A stretch of 64,000 nt of DNA from a virus. Position numbers and translations under genes: made by a program. The stretch is from the IMG/VR virus record IMGVR_UViG_3300042261_002385, positions 1-64,000 of that record; one strand, given 5' to 3'. Shown in pieces: positions 35,821 through 43,201 of the stretch. The notes beneath the pieces are model-generated. The model searched no databases. It worked only from the letters and a program-made list of their open reading frames with translations, and was not told the DNA's origin. How positions within the stretch are numbered: the stretch's first letter is position 1; each line of letters starts with the position of its first letter.

Positions 35821-35926
35821 CAGCCCGTAGAGGATTCGAACCTCTGTATCCTAATGAAAAGTTAGGCGTCCTCTACGTTCACGAAGTTTCTGTATCTCTT
35901 TTAAGAGTCCACTAGACGAACGGGCC
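35821..35926 (-). tRNA. tRNA-Glu-like with a ~34-nt D-loop insertion
   Basis: Seven-pair acceptor stem (GGCCCGT / ACGGGCT), Glu-type GTCTAGTGG D-arm start and AGGAC end, T-arm AGAGG-TTCGAAT-CCTCT. Between GTCTAGTGG and AGGAC is an insertion of about 34 bases (35873-35908). The anticodon stem CCTAA/TTAGG encloses CTTTTCA, which would read UUU with an unusual C37, instead of the normal Glu UUC register. A normal tRNA is about 73 nt; this is 106. Last RNA of the operon. Could be a decoy or a tRNA-like domain of the preceding RNA. Confidence 0.6.
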
Positions 35927-35931
35927 AAGTT

Positions 35932-36956
35932 TTTTTAGTGTGGGGTTACAGTACCCACCCTGTCCTCAAGAAGACAGACTCCCTAACTTAAAGGGTAAAG
36001 TTAACCACTACGAAAACTTCGTGGTCGGTCTGAGTCTCGCTCTCAGAGGTTCCTATGAACCGACCAAAAAAGGTTGAGATTACACCTTTGACGACAGAAC
36101 TTTAGTTGGATTATTGTTTCCCTTCTTATCCACTTCCTTTTGAGAAGTATTCTGTCAGTGACGATTGGTTAGACCAATCACTTCTTGAGTTACTAACTAC
36201 TCTCTACTTATTCCGCTTATTCAATCCTGCCGGACTGATTCGAGATTCGACTCTCTATAATTTTTTCGGTAAAATCACATTGGCCTTTCGAGCTTCAGTG
36301 GCTATGGACATCCCATAACTATGTAGTCACCTTTCATTAGTAACTAGGCGACACTTTCGATTTCTTAATTTTAAATGTTTCCAATTAACAGTTAGAAATT
36401 TAGTGCCTTGTAGATTTGTCGAAGTCGTGGTCACCTCTCAGCTCCCAAAGCTTTTGACCTCAGGAATACTGGACAACTCCGTGTAGTGCCTCCACTACAA
36501 CTCTTTAAGATATCTTCACTACATTTCCCCTGGTAGAGAAAAGAGTGTCAAATAACGACACCACTCGTACATTTGATTGTCTTTCAACTTTAAGACACCT
36601 CTTGAGTTGGATTCCGCAATGATAACAACCGGTGAGTCACTACTTCTTGCAACAATCCTATGGGTTAATCCTGTTCCTCTTCCGAGGTCAACCAAACAAT
36701 CTACAATTGCCTGGTCACAAATCCATTTCATCTACAGTGTTACCCTCGACTAATAAGGTTTTGTGGTGTCCCACTTGCTTACTCGACCTCAAACCCGAAG
36801 GTTTAAGACGCAAACACACTTAGCAATTGTGTTCACTTTATCCCGCTTTCACGGTTTATTTTAAGGACTATAAGCCGCCCTTCTCAACAGTCAGCCGAAA
36901 CCGACTGTTAAAGACTAATATTTCAAAGAACTATGTTCTCCGTTGAGAACTCTTTG
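35932..36956 (-). ncRNA. Giant structured noncoding RNA (~1 kb), GOLLD/ROOL-like candidate
   Basis: About 1,025 bases between tRNA-fMet and the Glu-like tRNA with no convincing gene in any frame, GC-richer than its surroundings, and dense in perfect helices on the minus-strand transcript. Examples (plus coordinates): 36924-36956 nested hairpin; 36886-36909; 36788-36807 eight-pair stem with UUCG loop; 36676-36687 with GGAA loop; 36483-36498; 36163-36179 seven-pair stem; 36023-36065 three-way junction with two hairpins; a distant seven-pair closing helix GACAGAA/TTCTGTC (about 36091-36156). Promoters lie upstream and a terminator downstream. Size, complexity and tRNA neighbours recall phage GOLLD and ROOL RNAs; family membership is unproven. 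Confidence 0.75.
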
Positions 36957-37029
<73 letters not shown>

Positions 37030-37067
37030 ATGTGTATTTTTATATATCTTATTTCATTTTTGTTTTA

Positions 37068-37099
37068 CAAAGATAAAAACTTTTTTTTAAAAAAACAAA
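37068..37099 (-). promoter_or_regulatory. Bacteroidota-type promoter upstream of tRNA-fMet and the giant RNA
   Basis: Minus strand: TTTG (37099-37096), 20-base spacer, TATCTTTG (37075-37068). Exact -33/-7 consensus. Start expected about 40 bases before tRNA-fMet. Confidence 0.75.
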
Positions 37100-37116
37100 T
37101 CTTTTGTAAAATTTTG

Positions 37117-37204
37117 TGGGAAAGGAGTGGACTCGAACCACCGAAGATCTATTGAGACCAGTCACATTACTATGTAACTCCATTTGCCGCTCTGGAACTT
37201 CCCC
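37117..37204 (-). tRNA. Type II tRNA (Tyr-like), atypical 8-nt anticodon loop
   Basis: 88 nt. Acceptor GGGGAAG/CTTTCCC, CCAGAGCGGCAAATGG D-arm like bacterial tRNA-Tyr, long variable arm (GGTCT-CAAT-AGATC), T-arm GGTGG-TTCGAGT-CCACT. The anticodon stem GTTAC/GTGAC encloses eight bases (ATAGTAAT) instead of seven. GTA (Tyr) is present but out of the normal register. Anticodon therefore undetermined. Confidence 0.7.
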
Positions 37205-37218
37205 GTCGTTTGTGAATA

Positions 37219-37250
37219 CAAAGATAAGGCAAGTTTATGGTTTTACCAAA
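37219..37250 (-). promoter_or_regulatory. Bacteroidota-type promoter at the head of the RNA operon
   Basis: Minus strand: TTTG (37250-37247), 20-base spacer, TATCTTTG (37226-37219), 15 bases before the Tyr-like tRNA. Identical -7 box and spacer to the second promoter at 37068-37099. Confidence 0.75.
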
Positions 37251-37266
37251 TAATTTAGAAAAAAAA

Positions 37267-37776
37267 TTAATTTAATTGTGGAGTATAAGGAAGAAGGTCT
37301 TCATCACCAATGATATTCAGTTGTTTACAAACTTTAATAAAGGCGTCAGCTATCTGGAAAACATCTTCTATGTCTTCAAAAGTAAAAGTGTGTTTTACCC
37401 ACTCTTCTTCATTTTCATGATCTTCAATATTTCTAAGAATACTACCTATATAAAAACCACCATCGTGATAAGCAAATGATAATTGAGCGTAATACTCATT
37501 GTCGTTATCAACAGGCTCTTTAGAAGTTGCATAAAAAGAAATTAATAACGAACCTTCTAATCTTTTAGCGTCTTTTCTAAATCTTGTTAATATAGGATAT
37601 CGAAATAAGATTTTTTTTAATTCACTTTCAGTGTTTATCTTATTGGAGTGTGTATAATAAGATTTCATAGTTTGACTACCAGGTTCAAATTCACCTCTTA
37701 GATTAGGAATTTCTAATCTATCTCTCATCTCTTCATCGTCAAAACCTACTTCTTCATAAAATCTTCTGATTCTCAT
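37267..37776 (-). CDS. Hypothetical protein, 169 aa, possible leader
   Basis: Begins MRIRRFYEEVGF, a loose version of the leader shared by several proteins here. Acidic, mixed alpha/beta, no known motif. The TTTAATATATAATT element at 37778-37791 lies immediately upstream. Confidence 0.55.
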   Translation of the reverse strand: MRIRRFYEEVGFDDEEMRDRLEIPNLRGEFEPGSQTMKSYYTHSNKINTESELKKILFRYPILTRFRKDAKRLEGSLLISFYATSKEPVDNDNEYYAQLSFAYHDGGFYIGSILRNIEDHENEEEWVKHTFTFEDIEDVFQIADAFIKVCKQLNIIGDEDLLPYTPQLN

Positions 37777-37777
37777 A

Positions 37778-37791
37778 AATTATATATTAAA
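37778..37791 (-). promoter_or_regulatory. Putative late-type element (TTTAATATATAATT)
   Basis: Minus-strand copy of the recurrent element directly before the ATG at 37776. Confidence 0.35.
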
Positions 37792-38656
37792 TTTCTGTTT
37801 TATAAATATTTTCTTCTAAATAAGTCAATAGATTTTCAAGTAGATTGTTTGCTCTTTCAAAAAACTCTTTTGTTTTTTTAAAGTTTTTATTAGCCGTATT
37901 ATAGTCGATTCCTCTATTGACGTAAAAAGCCTCAACTAACTCATCTGGAACATAAATACCAGAATATTTTAATTGCATAATAAATGGCATTACTACGTTT
38001 TTAGGATTATGAGCAAATCCATCATCTAATACATCACTGTATGATGGTGGTAATTCTTTGCCTTCATAATCATTGGCACCATCATCACCGTGAACATAAA
38101 AAGCAGCAACTTTTCCTTCTAAATGGTTTCTTAATAAATGATTATGATTTCCAGAACGAGCGAATTTTCCAGTAACTTCTGAGTTTTTTATATTATCATC
38201 ACCCATTAACTTTTTTGCATCACTTATTGTGAGTGTTTGATTAACACAAACAAGTCTATCAAAAAGTAATTTAATTTGAGAAGTTAGTGAGTGCCAATGA
38301 ATTGGTGAAACAACAATAAACGCATCACATTGTTTTAGTAGGTCGTATACACCTTCTTCTTTTAGTAAGTCAGGTTTTTCTGAATCTCCTTTAAAATAAC
38401 AAGAACAGGAAAAGTGACAGTGAAATCCACCTGAAGTTGAGATACATCCTTTACAAGGTTGTATAGTAGGTCTTTTGGATTGATTTACAGATAAATCTAT
38501 TACTTGAAAATTGATAAATGGTGACCATTTTTTTAAAATGTATTCAACAACTTTATGAGTCTTAGACTCCATGTTGGAACAAGTCTCAGGATCTCTTGGT
38601 GAGCCCTGAAAAACTAATACTCGTGGTTTCCAATCCCCTAATTTTCTAATTTTCAT
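37787..38656 (-). CDS. NAD(P)H-dependent FMN reductase / flavodoxin-fold oxidoreductase
   Basis: 289 aa. Flavodoxin start VLVFQGSPRDPETCSNMESKT (13-33; phosphate-binding loop), a Cys cluster CKGC...CHFSCSCYF (about 69-88) as in iron-sulfur flavoproteins, and the FMN-site segment FIVVSPIHWHSLTSQIKLLFDRLVC (about 112-136). C-terminal extension is helical. Likely reduces a flavin or quinone-like substrate; could serve redox supply. Longer than the usual 180-200 aa. Confidence 0.75.
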   Translation of the reverse strand: MKIRKLGDWKPRVLVFQGSPRDPETCSNMESKTHKVVEYILKKWSPFINFQVIDLSVNQSKRPTIQPCKGCISTSGGFHCHFSCSCYFKGDSEKPDLLKEEGVYDLLKQCDAFIVVSPIHWHSLTSQIKLLFDRLVCVNQTLTISDAKKLMGDDNIKNSEVTGKFARSGNHNHLLRNHLEGKVAAFYVHGDDGANDYEGKELPPSYSDVLDDGFAHNPKNVVMPFIMQLKYSGIYVPDELVEAFYVNRGIDYNTANKNFKKTKEFFERANNLLENLLTYLEENIYKTEI

Positions 38657-38660
38657 TAGG

Positions 38661-38673
38661 GTATATATTAAAA
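38661..38673 (-). promoter_or_regulatory. Putative late-type element (TTTTAATATATAC)
   Basis: Minus-strand recurrent element 4 bases before the ATG at 38656. Confidence 0.35.
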
Positions 38674-38680
38674 GATAAAA

Positions 38681-38995
38681 CTAACTAGCGGTATTTCCAG
38701 TAAAGAATATCTTTTTTTCATCAATTAATCTTTCTAACAAAACTGGATCTTCGGATTCTATGATATAATGAACTCCTTCATTTCTCATTAAGAAGAAATA
38801 TTTGATACCATCTATTTCAACATCATAAACTCTGATATGTTTAGGGTATTTTTCCATATCAAAACCTCTTGTCCAAGAAAGTATTTGATTTACTTCTTCA
38901 TTTGTTTCATAGTTTACAGTCTTGAAGGTATAAAGGTCTTCTGGTTCAGAAACGAACCAATGCTTTTTTTCTTTACTAAAATAAACTTTATTCAT
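38681..38995 (-). CDS. Hypothetical protein, 104 aa
   Basis: Starts MNKVYFSKEKKHWFV; compact alpha/beta protein with no recognised motif. One base separates it from the upstream gene at 38997-39344, indicating one transcript. Confidence 0.5.
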   Translation of the reverse strand: MNKVYFSKEKKHWFVSEPEDLYTFKTVNYETNEEVNQILSWTRGFDMEKYPKHIRVYDVEIDGIKYFFLMRNEGVHYIIESEDPVLLERLIDEKKIFFTGNTAS

Positions 38996-38996
38996 T

Positions 38997-39344
38997 TTAA
39001 ATATTTTTTTTAACTAAACTTTCTAAAGTTTTTTTAAGCTCCTTAGTAAGTTCAACTTCATCTTCATCAATGTAGAGATAGTCAATATCTATTTCTACAT
39101 CAGTGATATGCACTTCACCATCTTCTGGTTCCATATAAGTCGCAGGTTGATACCAAGACCAACCTCTAATTGTGAGAGTAAAGTCAATCATAACTTCAAC
39201 ACCACCACAATCAAATGTCAGAACTTGTGCATCTTGACTGTAGTAACCGTCATACTCACAAATATAATAATCCCAATCATCAAAAACTTCTTTACTCTTA
39301 AGAACTAAGTTATCAAAATCAATCAGTTTTTTTATTGGAATCAT
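38997..39344 (-). CDS. Hypothetical protein, 115 aa
   Basis: Strongly acidic; central hydrophobic strand region with FDCGGVEVMIDFTLTIRGWSW, then alternating Asp/Glu strands and a basic helical end. No family recognised. A TATCTTTG box (39372-39365) with a near -33 TTTC at 19 bases lies 21 bases upstream. Confidence 0.5.
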   Translation of the reverse strand: MIPIKKLIDFDNLVLKSKEVFDDWDYYICEYDGYYSQDAQVLTFDCGGVEVMIDFTLTIRGWSWYQPATYMEPEDGEVHITDVEIDIDYLYIDEDEVELTKELKKTLESLVKKNI

Positions 39345-39364
39345 ATATATACTTATTATTTATA

Positions 39365-39395
39365 CAAAGATAGTAAGAACTAACGAAATTAGAAA
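39365..39395 (-). promoter_or_regulatory. Bacteroidota-like promoter for 39344-38681 genes
   Basis: Minus strand TTTC (39395-39392), 19-base spacer, TATCTTTG (39372-39365). The -33 box deviates by one base. Confidence 0.45.
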
Positions 39396-39407
39396 GTATT
39401 TAAGGAT

Positions 39408-39884
39408 TTAATTTAGAAAAATTATTTGATCGAAGCCTTCTTCGTATGTAGGTTCCTGGTATGAGTCAATCATAGATTTTATTACAGATGGAGGTATCCA
39501 CTTATTCTCTTTTGAATTTCTATCAATGTTTCTTTTTTGATATTCTTCATCGGACAATATTGGAAATACTACGGCAACTTTTGTGTGGTTAGGAAAATTT
39601 AACAATGTTGCTTTTCTTCTTTTAGCACTCATATTTGTCATATCAATTGTAGTAGAAATACCGTTGAGACCAGCTTGTTGTAGTCTTTCTAATAATAATT
39701 TATCAACTTGTTTTTGGTCTACAGTTTCAAAGGCTAAGTTATAGTCTCTAGTTCCTGCGACTTCCATAACTATTTCATCTCTTGATATAACGTAAGTATT
39801 TGGATAGTTGTTTCTTATCCAAGTTGATTTACCAGATAAAGTAGGTCCAACCAAAACCAAAACAAAAGGTTCTTTTAATTTCAT
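39408..39884 (-). CDS. P-loop kinase, T4 polynucleotide kinase-like (kinase domain only)
   Basis: 158 aa from the ATG at 39884 (MKLKEPFVLVLVG). An earlier in-frame ATG at 39962 is rejected because it would add a Tyr/Ile-rich leader across the promoter-like element. Walker A GPTLSGKST (13-21), VISRDEI (the general-base R-D of T4 Pnk), IDMTNMSAKRRKA (compare T4 SDTNLNPERR), and NRDSK-like lid followed by PPSVIKSMIDSYQEP. Transfers phosphate from ATP to a 5' end. The 3'-phosphatase domain of T4 Pnk is absent. Confidence 0.75.
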   Translation of the reverse strand: MKLKEPFVLVLVGPTLSGKSTWIRNNYPNTYVISRDEIVMEVAGTRDYNLAFETVDQKQVDKLLLERLQQAGLNGISTTIDMTNMSAKRRKATLLNFPNHTKVAVVFPILSDEEYQKRNIDRNSKENKWIPPSVIKSMIDSYQEPTYEEGFDQIIFLN

Positions 39885-39890
39885 ACTACA

Positions 39891-39904
39891 AATATATATT
39901 AAAT
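39891..39904 (-). promoter_or_regulatory. Putative promoter (ATTTAATATATATT) for the kinase gene
   Basis: Minus-strand recurrent element 7 bases before the ATG at 39884; it overlaps a TATATTTG box, so host-type recognition is also possible. Confidence 0.4.
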
Positions 39905-39921
39905 AATTTAAAACAGGAAAA

Positions 39922-39933
39922 TTAATATATAGA
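39922..39933 (+). promoter_or_regulatory. Putative late promoter (TTAATATATAGA)
   Basis: Plus-strand recurrent element 3 bases before the ATG at 39937. Confidence 0.4.
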
Positions 39934-39936
39934 TTT

Positions 39937-41847
39937 ATGATTTTAAGATATAATAATTTCATTGAAGGAGATACACTTTTTGAAAGTTTAATAAATGAAA
40001 CTTATGTTTATTACGTAAAAGACTTTAAAGATGTTCTTTATAAATTATCAAGACAATCTCAGATAGCAAAAGATCTTATTGATTTAGAATATAGAGATGT
40101 TAAAAATGATATGACTTTTATTTCTCTTTCTGATAGAGAAGGATACATTTCAGGTTCTACATTAAGAAACTTAAAAAAGAATGTAGAAAAATCTTTCAAA
40201 GATTGGGCTGAAGGCCAAAATTTAGGTGATGAACGAACTCAAAAAGTTTTAGACACAATGATTGACAAAATTGAAAAAGGTGAGACCTCTCAATCGGATG
40301 TCAATTTTATGTTTAAAGAATATGATTTAGGGACCAAATCAAGAAATGATGTAAAACTAGGTAGATTGATAAATGCACTTTTGCCAGGAAAATACACTTC
40401 AAAAGATATTGAAGAATTTACAAATAAATTTAAAGCTACTCTTTCAAACCAAGGTGAACGCTTTGAAGAAGTTTCTGGTGAGGATATTGAAAATTGGTAT
40501 TCAGCTGGAAACTATAAAGAAATGTCTGGAACTCTTGGAAACTCTTGTATGGCACAAAAAACTGGACTGTTTAAGATTTATACTGAAAATCCAGATGTTT
40601 GTAAGATGTTAATTCTTTTAGAAGACGATAAACTAATTGGAAGAGCCCTAGTATGGAAATTGAGTTCAATTAAAATTTATGGAAAAGATCCAGCACAAGA
40701 TAGTTGGTTTATGGATAGACAATATACAATTAAAGATTCCGATGTTGAGAAATTCAGAAACTACGCTAAAGAAAAAGGTTGGATTTATAAGTCATCTAAT
40801 AATCATCATTCGTTTAGTAATGTAACAATAGAAGGAGAAGAAAAAAATGCCACATTAGAAGTTCAAGTGAAAGCAACTAACTACGGTCAATATCCATATA
40901 TGGATACTTTCAGAAGATTTGATCCGAATGAAGGAATTCTTTATAACGATGATGATGAAGATGAAAGCTATGAAGGTCAATACATTTTATCCGATACGGG
41001 TGGTGGATATCAAGAAATTGAATCCGGTGTTTGGTCTGAATGGCATGATAGAAGAATTCCACATGATGAAGCAGTTTGGTCTGATTGGGCCGATTCTTAT
41101 CTTTATAGAGATAGTGCAATTTATATAGAAACAGGATCTCGTAGATATAGAGACTCTTGGTATCCAGAAGATTGTGATGACATTGTTTATGATGAGTGGA
41201 TTGATGAACCAATACATACTGATGATGCTGTTTACTCAGATGCTTATGGTTACCATCTTTATGACGAAAATGCTGTTGAAGCTATTAAGAAAATAGACTC
41301 TGATGGAGAAGCAATTGGAGCTGATTCAAACTGGTATCATCGTGATGATGATGATATTATTCATGCAGGTTATTACAGAGGTCAAAAATGGTATAAAATA
41401 CTTTCACAAGAATGGTCGAGTTGGGTCGATTATGATTGGGCTTTAAGAGAATTATTTACATTAGACTATAAAGATGAGCCTATTCCAGTAAGATATGAAT
41501 TAGATGTTTATAAAATAATTGGTGAAAAACCAGAGGAGTTAGACAATGTTAAATATCTATCTAAGGTAGATGCATTAGTTTTAGGTATTAAAATTGATAA
41601 TGAGACCGAAAGATTTACTGACAAATTTGCTTATGAAGATAGTATCTTATCTATAAGAGATATGATTAAATCTAAACTTAACTCAGAAATAAAAAGAATT
41701 GAAGATATAATTGAAGAAAGGGGTCAATTACAAATTAAATTCAGTGACGAGGAGAAAGAAAATTATAGAAAACAAATCAGAGGTAAATTAGAAAGATATC
41801 AAACCAGATTAGAAGAAATAGACACAAATGAATTTATTGAAAAATAA
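39937..41847 (+). CDS. Large conserved phage protein with acidic Trp/Tyr repeats, 636 aa
   Basis: Starts MILRYNNFIEGDTLFESLINE, a variant of the shared leader. Residues 180-290 hold a compact domain (GTLGNSCMAQKT, LILLEDDKLIGRALVWKL, FMDRQYTIKDSDVEKF). Residues 330-480 contain at least four imperfect repeats of the form W/V-S/E-x-x-D/H...DDAVYSDAYG / DEAVWSDWAD / DSWYPEDCDD, very rich in Asp, Tyr and Trp. The end is a coiled coil. The repeat style suggests binding to a basic or polysaccharide partner, or metal binding. No enzyme motif. I recall similar proteins in other large phages, function unknown. Confidence 0.6.
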   Translation: MILRYNNFIEGDTLFESLINETYVYYVKDFKDVLYKLSRQSQIAKDLIDLEYRDVKNDMTFISLSDREGYISGSTLRNLKKNVEKSFKDWAEGQNLGDERTQKVLDTMIDKIEKGETSQSDVNFMFKEYDLGTKSRNDVKLGRLINALLPGKYTSKDIEEFTNKFKATLSNQGERFEEVSGEDIENWYSAGNYKEMSGTLGNSCMAQKTGLFKIYTENPDVCKMLILLEDDKLIGRALVWKLSSIKIYGKDPAQDSWFMDRQYTIKDSDVEKFRNYAKEKGWIYKSSNNHHSFSNVTIEGEEKNATLEVQVKATNYGQYPYMDTFRRFDPNEGILYNDDDEDESYEGQYILSDTGGGYQEIESGVWSEWHDRRIPHDEAVWSDWADSYLYRDSAIYIETGSRRYRDSWYPEDCDDIVYDEWIDEPIHTDDAVYSDAYGYHLYDENAVEAIKKIDSDGEAIGADSNWYHRDDDDIIHAGYYRGQKWYKILSQEWSSWVDYDWALRELFTLDYKDEPIPVRYELDVYKIIGEKPEELDNVKYLSKVDALVLGIKIDNETERFTDKFAYEDSILSIRDMIKSKLNSEIKRIEDIIEERGQLQIKFSDEEKENYRKQIRGKLERYQTRLEEIDTNEFIEK

Positions 41848-41848
41848 T

Positions 41849-42436
41849 TTATTTTAGGCTCATAACCTTCTTTGCTTCATTAAAAGAATCCTTACATCTT
41901 TCAGGAGTCATACAATAACTTCTTGTGTGAAGATAACCACTACTATTATAAATCTCTCTTACAAACTTATCTTCAATCTTTCGAAAACCATGAAGTTTCA
42001 AAACAAGTTTATAGTAATCTAAACAATTGTCTAGGCTAATTGGTGCTTCATAAAGAATAAAATTAGAATGACCAGATAGTAGTTTAGAAATATTCGATTT
42101 TACAAATGGTGTAATTTCTAATTTTGAAAGAAAAGAAACTTTTTGAGGACTTGATTTGACAGATTCAACAATTAAATCTTTTAGTTTTTGAACATTTTGA
42201 GCATATTCATCACCAAGCATGATATCTAATTTATTTTCTCTGGTAAGAATTGATTGATAAGTATCTAAAAGTTCAGAACCAGTCAAATCTGATTTTATCT
42301 CAGCTTCTAAAACTCGGATTCTATATTTAGAAATATCTTTACGATTAATTTTATCATTGGTTAGTAGTTTAGCAACAGAGTCTTCATCGTATAAGACTTT
42401 AACATCATCATTTGTATAAACTAAATATAACATCAT
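41849..42436 (-). CDS. Hypothetical protein, 195 aa
   Basis: Mixed alpha/beta, with an N-terminal LYLVYTNDDVKVLYDEDSVAK and a Cys/Tyr-containing C-terminal helix. Convergent with the 39937 gene with a 1-base gap. Preceded by a good Bacteroidota promoter. Not recognised. Confidence 0.55.
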   Translation of the reverse strand: MMLYLVYTNDDVKVLYDEDSVAKLLTNDKINRKDISKYRIRVLEAEIKSDLTGSELLDTYQSILTRENKLDIMLGDEYAQNVQKLKDLIVESVKSSPQKVSFLSKLEITPFVKSNISKLLSGHSNFILYEAPISLDNCLDYYKLVLKLHGFRKIEDKFVREIYNSSGYLHTRSYCMTPERCKDSFNEAKKVMSLK

Positions 42437-42441
42437 AATTA

Positions 42442-42472
42442 CAAAAATAATGATTTAGTTCAAACTCACAAA
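42442..42472 (-). promoter_or_regulatory. Bacteroidota-type promoter for 41849-42436
   Basis: Minus strand TTTG (42472-42469), 19-base spacer, TATTTTTG (42449-42442), 6 bases before the ATG. Confidence 0.55.
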
Positions 42473-42477
42473 ATTTT

Positions 42478-43200
42478 TTACAATCTTTCTTCTGCTAATT
42501 GACAATAATCTTCTGTAATATCAAAACCAATATAATTTCTTCCTAATTTTTTTGCTACTGATGTCGTTGTTCCACTACCATTAAATGGATCCAAAACGAC
42601 GCTTCCGATGTAAGAGTGCATTTTGATACAGCGAATTGCCAATTCTTCTGGATAAGGTGCTGGGTGATTTCTTTTTTTAGCACTTTCTGGAGCAATTACC
42701 CAAAGACCATTTGTCCATTGAACAAACTCTTCTTTAGTTAAATCAGTTTCACCTTTTTCTAAAATCTTAGGTGATCCTTTATGAAAATTGATTATCATTT
42801 CAAAAGGAGGGAGAATTCTTGGATTTGATGGACTTTTCCAACTACCCCAAGCCGTTCTTTTGGGAATTTGATTTTTATTCCAAATAATAAACTCTCTAAA
42901 AGTGAATCCTACTTCTTGAAATATATTTGTAAAGGTCGCGTAAGATGGTTCATTTAACTGAGACTGAAAACAACCAATTTGTAAACAAAATCTACCACCT
43001 GGTTTCAGAACTCTATAACACTCTGAAATCCACTCTTTACACCAGTTGTAATAAGCTTCGAGTTTCATCGAGTCATTGTGATGAGCGTATTCTATATTTA
43101 GATTATAAGGAGGTGATGTTAAAACTAAATCAACCGTTGCCTCAGTCATTTGTTTTAAACCCTCAATACAATCACCGTGGTAGATTTTATTTACTTCCAT
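42478..43200 (-). CDS. Beta-class DNA methyltransferase (N4-cytosine/N6-adenine)
   Basis: 240 aa from the ATG at 43200; the in-frame ATG at 43227 lies inside the preceding gene. Catalytic motif IV TSPPYN (28-33), then target region, then SAM motif I DPFNGSGTTTSVAKKLGRNYIGFDI near the C terminus, i.e. motif order of the beta class. ILPPFEMIINFHKGSP and KRNHPAPYPEELAIRCI are typical of phage and Type II enzymes. Modifies phage DNA, probably against host restriction. No partner endonuclease nearby. Confidence 0.88.
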   Translation of the reverse strand: MEVNKIYHGDCIEGLKQMTEATVDLVLTSPPYNLNIEYAHHNDSMKLEAYYNWCKEWISECYRVLKPGGRFCLQIGCFQSQLNEPSYATFTNIFQEVGFTFREFIIWNKNQIPKRTAWGSWKSPSNPRILPPFEMIINFHKGSPKILEKGETDLTKEEFVQWTNGLWVIAPESAKKRNHPAPYPEELAIRCIKMHSYIGSVVLDPFNGSGTTTSVAKKLGRNYIGFDITEDYCQLAEERL

Positions 43201-43201
43201 A

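Noticed and set aside
36230-36290. A tRNA-like 3' end (GAGAGTCGAATCTC) within the giant RNA
   Set aside because: No matching 5' acceptor or anticodon arm, and the adjoining bases form a better local hairpin (CAGTCC/GGATTG).
35932-36956. tmRNA, RNase P RNA or group I intron as identity of the structured RNA
   Set aside because: No tRNA-Ala-like ends or tag reading frame, no GAGGAAAGTCC/ACAGAAA RNase P blocks, and no convincing group I P-Q-R-S core despite an AAGATATCTT palindrome near 36507.
40910-41217. Minus-strand His/Ile-rich frames within the 39937-41847 gene
   Set aside because: Mirror images of the Asp/Tyr-rich repeats; no independent support.
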